From: Hymenopellis radicata
Lineage: Eukaryota > Basidiomycota > Agaricomycetes > Agaricales > Physalacriaceae
Direction: 5' to 3'
Assembly (NCBI GenBank): GCA_015501595.1
Contig: JADNRX010001254.1
Coordinates: 1-12,048, forward strand
DNA: 12,048 nucleotides
Positions 8,587 through 12,048 of this stretch are shown here, one piece after another. The position numbers and the translations under genes are program-made. How positions within the stretch are numbered: position 1 is the first letter of the stretch; each line of letters starts with the position of its first letter. The notes under the pieces were generated by a model. It ran no database searches. It was given only the letters and a program-made list of their open reading frames with translations, and was not told the origin of the DNA.

Positions 8587-9180
8587 TCAACGAGAGGCAG
8601 ACGGCGACATCGTCGGCACGAATATGAGCTACAACTCAATCAACATCAAAGAGGATCGAGAAGGATTGAAAGGACAAACCTTACACCCCACATCATCCTG
8701 TGTTCCGCGTTTGTCATATCGGCAGAGACGACATCCAGAAGTGTATTCGACACCGAACTTGAGCATAGCAGCGTCCACCTTGATGCCCTCCAAGTTGTTG
8801 AGTGGATATCCGAAGTGAGGCATCAGATTTGTGCTGGTCGTCTATATCGCAGCAGTGAGTCGCTCAGCACGCGAGCGTAGCGGTGGCAGCCTCACTGCAA
8901 ATTGCTGCCGTGCATCGTGATCCATCCCTAGAAGCTGTGAGTCCAAGAAAACAGGAATACAAAAGTAACGTACTAGCACAAGTTCGCCGTCATCGTGTTC
9001 GAATTCAACCCAGATCGACGTCACGAACGGGGAAGTTATCCGACTGGCTCGGCTCGTAGGTACAGGTATAGCCCCTCAGTTCCATGCTGAAATTCCCTGG
9101 CGGCGAGGATGAGCCCAGTAAAGAAGAAATGTGCGTCAACGGGCGAAGTCGAGGTCGCTCTCGACCCGAGTATTGTCCAT
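8587..9180 (-). CDS. Putative small intron-containing gene, unknown function
   Basis: I do not recognise this protein. On the minus strand, exon 8896-8934 joins exon 8680-8841 across a 54-nt GTGAGG...ATATAG intron (8842-8895) and keeps one open frame reading GMDHDARQQFATTSTNLMPH and onward through GYPLNNLEGIKVDAAMLKFG. A further GT-AG interval of 51 nt (8629-8679) leads to a stop at 8587-8589; read through instead, it gives a second CxxC (GCRLC, then GCKVC) and a stop at its end. Upstream, VEFEHDDGELVL (about 8974-9010) continues the frame either directly or across a short 39-nt GTACGT...CACAG interval. A possible ATG is at 9180-9178, but linking it needs an intron with a weak donor and a one-base shift near 9038. 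Third-position codon use looks better than in the opposite frames. Introns of family size are the main support. Confidence 0.4.
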
Positions 9181-9699
9181 CGATATCCGAAGCGTGGCGC
9201 TACCCTACTCTAAGCCGTCCGTATTCAAGCAGTGAGTAGCTCACATCGCCAACGTCGCCAGATACAGACTGAAAGCAACGCTGTCGTTTACCCGAGAGGA
9301 TTGGAAGCCTTGCGGCACGAATTAGTAGTGAGGAAGACGCTCCCCGTTTGGAAAGAATGCGAGGCCAGAGCGCAGCTTCCGCGTGAGCTTCTGGATAAAC
9401 TGAGAGAGAGAGGCTACCAATCGTGTTGAAAGTCCGATCTAGACGTAATGTCAAAGCTGTTATATTTTAATCGAAATAACGCGAATAAACTTACAATTTC
9501 CTCAGAAACTCAAGCCGCTCCGGCGAGGAGAACAGACGCCGCCAATAAACTACGTTCCTGAGTTCCAAAAGTGGATCCTAAAACCAGCGTGAAGCGGCCG
9601 ACAAGTTCCTCTCCCGCGCTGACGGAGAAATGATGGCAAGACTAACGAGATTAACGTCAGATTTAACCCACAAATGTACCGAGAGTCCTCACCAATTTT
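9181..9699. other. Unassigned sequence with scattered repeat motifs
   Basis: A plus-strand frame ending at 9427-9429 (VWKECEARAQLPRELLDKL) and a minus-strand frame at 9200-9454 overlap; neither has a known motif. The stretch near 9218 (CCGTATTCAAGCAGTGAG) resembles strings near 8843, 9818 and 10090, suggesting repeat decay. No gene can be supported. Confidence 0.4.
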
Positions 9700-10220
9700 C
9701 TGGACCCAAAAGCCGGTCCGACGAGGCCAATAGATGCTACTAGGCCAACAAGATCCGTGGTTATAATCCTCTGGCGGGTGTCGTTCGTTTGCGTGTCGGG
9801 GAGGCGGTGCAGCCGCCTATCCGTTCCTCAAGCAATCAAATGGTCGAGGTAGTAGCGAATTTTCATCAGAAGCGTTGACATATTAAAAGACCTGTCGAAA
9901 GGGTCAGAAATCGACGTCAAAGATCGAGGTCAAATATGCACGTCTTCCGAGAAAAAAACCCGGCCGACGAGGTCAACGTATGCTGCTAGAACATCGATAT
10001 CCTGTGTCCCAAAGCCAACCTGACATGTCAAAATCGCTGGTCGCGTGTCGCGGAGGCGGCGCAGTCTGCACTCCGTATCATCAGGTCCGTATTACGAGCA
10101 GTGAAATCGAGGCAGAAACATTGAAATATCCATCTAGGATCTATTCAAAAGGGTCAGAAATCACAGTGGAAGATCTATCTGAAATACGCACCTTTTGCCA
10201 AAAACGAAGGTCGGCGAGGA
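9700..10220 (+). repeat. Decayed tandem duplication, period about 250 bp
   Basis: Three landmarks recur at near-constant offset: GACGAGGCCAA near 9719 and GACGAGGTCAA near 9965 (about 246); GTGTCGGGGAGGCGG at 9793 and GTGTCGCGGAGGCGG at 10045 (252); AAAGGGTCAGAAATC near 9898 and 10148 (250). The edge of a third unit (TCGGCGAGGACCA near 10211) follows at about the same spacing. Two units plus a partial third are visible, well diverged between landmarks. Confidence 0.7.
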
Positions 10221-10597
10221 CCACACACATCATTGGCCATCAGTGTTCCGGTTCTAGGGATGACGACGGACGATTCCAGACGCGATTGTGCAATGTGAAG
10301 GCGGTGGTAAATGGACAGTTGGGTACCCATCGAACACGTCACTTTTTCGAGTGGGAGGCTGTCGACGATGATGGCGGGAGGAGACAGGTGAACTGCCCCA
10401 TTGGGCGTGGATGTGATCGACATCCTGCCGCCATGTTGACAAAGTCACGTAGTGTGCTTCTCTGCTTGTCGCGCTTTGGTCGCGCTCATCGGCATGCTAT
10501 AAGTGTTGCCCTTTCCATGCATACGTGTACCCGAATCCGAGCAAGACACGTACCTGGACCAAACCCTCGTTTCAGAACCGTTTCTCCTTCAGTCTGA
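9980..10597 (+). CDS. Long open frame of doubtful coding status
   Basis: A 205-codon frame with no recognised domain. Its first third lies in the second unit of the 250-bp tandem duplication, and the first unit gives a related peptide (SKGSEIDVKD against SKGSEITVEDL) but is soon interrupted. The opposite strand at 10175-10423 is the frame that resembles the 2.3 kb remnant, so if anything here was coding the minus strand is favoured. Kept only because of its length. Confidence 0.15.
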   Translation: MLLEHRYPVSQSQPDMSKSLVACRGGGAVCTPYHQVRITSSEIEAETLKYPSRIYSKGSEITVEDLSEIRTFCQKRRSARTTHIIGHQCSGSRDDDGRFQTRLCNVKAVVNGQLGTHRTRHFFEWEAVDDDGGRRQVNCPIGRGCDRHPAAMLTKSRSVLLCLSRFGRAHRHAISVALSMHTCTRIRARHVPGPNPRFRTVSPSV

Positions 10598-10995
10598 CGA
10601 ACGAGTTCATTGGCCTGGACGCAATCCTCGGCTGACCGATTCGCGCTGGCTCTATGGACTTTAAGCGGGAGCTGCATGAAAGCGAAGAGGTACTTACGAC
10701 TCAGACTCCGACAGCGTAGAACTTGAGCGCACGAACCGCGTTGAATTTTAGACTTGCTTACTTGTCCTCGAACCTATACGCACCGCAATGATGAAACTTC
10801 CGCGGGCAAGCGACACTACTGGAATGTTCAGCTCGCGAATCACGTTGAAATCAGGTGAGCTTACCATTTACGCAAGTCTCACGTTCGTCGAATCTAACGT
10901 GAGCGTTCGAGGACCTAATTCGTGTGGAGACAGGAATTTGAAGGATGAGAGAATGACTGGTGAGCTTTGCATCACGTCTTCACCTGAATAGTTCT
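10175..10995 (-). pseudogene. Possible decayed minus-strand gene
   Basis: The minus strand has a 10175-10423 frame (IVDSLPLEKVTCS) resembling the 2285-2530 plus-strand frame. Upstream is a segment of about 60 residues ending KRGFGPG just before a GTACGT donor (about 10557-10677), and one frame from about 10995 down to 10770 holds RTLTLDSTNVRLA, a TAA, then REFNI-like FNVIRELNIPVVSLARGS before another TAA. The individual frames are short enough to occur by chance. No family is recognised and no complete exon chain can be built. Confidence 0.25.
10878..10903. repeat. Perfect 8-bp inverted repeat with 10-nt loop
   Basis: CTCACGTT at 10878-10885 pairs with AACGTGAG at 10896-10903. It could form a small hairpin or be a symmetrical protein-binding site; nothing nearby decides, and one such site in 12 kb may be chance. 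Confidence 0.5.
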
Positions 10996-11137
10996 TGACC
11001 GTGATGACTTAGAGAGACATGGTGGCGACTTGCGAGGAGACGGTGACGCCTGAATATTTGAATATTGTGGTTGCAGTTGTGTACCACATCCCTAAGCTTG
11101 GTCTGCAATCACACTTTTGAATCCTGATCGCTCTGTC

Positions 11138-12048
11138 GCTCCTTCTACCATCACCGTGCTCACGAAGAAGACGCACTTCCACTCCGGCAAAGAAGTCACA
11201 GGCGATACTCAACCACGAAGGAAGAGACACTTGCCTTACCCTGGCAAGCCAGAGGCCCGACTTTCACGCTAAAACCTGAACACGACTCGGCGTCCTCCAC
11301 GAGGACATGTGTCGTACGGAGAGCTATCTACAGGCAGTGGATGATTCATGACAGTGCGCTTTTATCATATTTATTGCTGAACGTGTGTGTATTGTAGACA
11401 ATCAGAGTGTTTTTATAGCTACCTCAAGCTGCGCGTACCGCCACAGTCGAACCACCTCGCGTCCAAAAGCAGACTCTTCGGACATGCACTACCCCAGTAC
11501 ATCTGCGGATTCTCAACGCACCAACCTTGAACCGCGCCCGACACTCCACACTCGCCATACTAAAATCTATAGCACTACTCCCATCTCTTGACGTGGTGCC
11601 GTCTTCGTGGAGGTGTTTCCGCACGTCTGCCAGTTGCATGCAGCTAGAGCTTGACACCGGAGATGCATGCGCGCGTCGTTCCGATTCTGCTCGGTGTCGC
11701 CACTTGGACCCATAGCAGGATGGTAAGAGCAAAGATCGACGACGGGCCGGGTTTGCAATGACCTACGCAGACTAGGCGTTTTCGGAGCAAAGTCACAGGA
11801 CCCAACTGTCATAGTCGATGTCCGCTCTCCGAGGAAAGATGTACCGAGCGACATTTCTGGTATCATCTCGTCCGGCCTTCTCCTCCCTCAAGGACTCGTC
11901 TATTTTGACCGCTTCTCCCGTTAGATCACGATGTGCGTCGTCTTACCGACAACATTTGCGACAAGTCGCACAGGTCCGTCTTCTCCGTTGAATTCGCGAA
12001 GAATTCTTATGTGACATAGGACATGAGGTGCGATAGGCCCTCGCCGCG
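11138..12048 (+). repeat. Dispersed repeat, copy C (continues past the window end)
   Basis: Aligns with copy B across its length, from CTCCTTCTACC at 11138 to GATAGGCCCTCGCCGCG at the last base of the window, with numerous small indels and an unmatched stretch near 11240-11300. It retains the roughly 200-bp internal segment that copy A lacks. AATAAA is present on the complementary strand at 11375-11370. Minus-strand frames (11424-11732, 11567-11866) are not conserved in B and are not taken as genes. The right boundary is not visible. Confidence 0.85.

Noticed and set aside
8462..8880. Two overlapping plus-strand frames of 118 and 119 codons
   Set aside because: Third-position usage is A-rich and motif-free, and the opposite strand offers introns of typical size with a continuous frame.
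10878..10903. Inverted repeat as a transcription terminator or riboswitch
   Set aside because: Those are bacterial interpretations; this is fungal DNA with no adjacent gene, and an 8-bp hairpin can occur by chance.
5333..12048. Repeats B and C as the two LTRs of one retrotransposon (starts about 5.8 kb apart)
   Set aside because: The interval holds an intron-containing seven-TM gene with its own promoter and no gag, reverse transcriptase or integrase motif; a third copy (A) lies 1.4 kb upstream, and no TG...CA ends are seen.
1..12048. tRNA or rRNA genes, CRISPR arrays, bacterial-type operons or defence systems
   Set aside because: No cloverleaf signature such as a GGTTCGAATC-like T arm, no rRNA core sequence and no regularly spaced identical repeats were seen; genes have spliceosomal introns, so bacterial systems are not expected.

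Overview
The window looks like nuclear DNA of a mushroom-forming basidiomycete (Agaricomycetes). Three genes are split by short GT-AG introns of 49-56 nt, and their products (an ABCC transporter, an HNH-domain protein with two CxxC pairs, and a seven-helix membrane protein with an IWRCW-like motif) are typical of that group. This assignment rests on protein motifs and intron style read by eye, not on a database search.

Layout. 1-1624 (+): 3' part of an ABCC/MRP-type transporter gene covering the end of the second membrane domain and all of NBD2, in ten exons, including exons of 7, 15 and 24 nt. 1625-2593: spacer with a decayed coding remnant. 2594 to about 4092 (+): an HNH-type protein gene whose 3' end runs into a dispersed repeat. 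3992-4491, 5333-6270 and 11138-12048 (runs off the window): three diverged copies (A, B, C), same orientation, of an unnamed repeat; A is truncated at its 5' end and internally deleted. 4466-4870: a possible broken reading frame. 6616-7997: a clean promoter plus gene for a seven-TM protein. 8587-9180 (-): a plausible but unrecognised small intron-containing gene. 9700-10220: a decayed tandem duplication with a period near 250 bp. 10.2-11.0 kb: low-coding sequence with a segment distantly similar, in inverted orientation, to 2.2-2.4 kb.

The three recognisable genes have no evident joint pathway; the window reads as ordinary fungal genes separated by decaying repeats. All three carry single-base frame breaks (two, three and one), mostly at short homopolymers, while splice sites and motifs around them are intact. 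Uncorrected sequencing indels explain this at least as well as pseudogenisation, and that should be settled before any gene here is called dead. I found no tRNA, rRNA, CRISPR array, reverse transcriptase, transposase or defence system. The least explained element is the A/B/C repeat family, including its contact with the HNH gene's 3' end.
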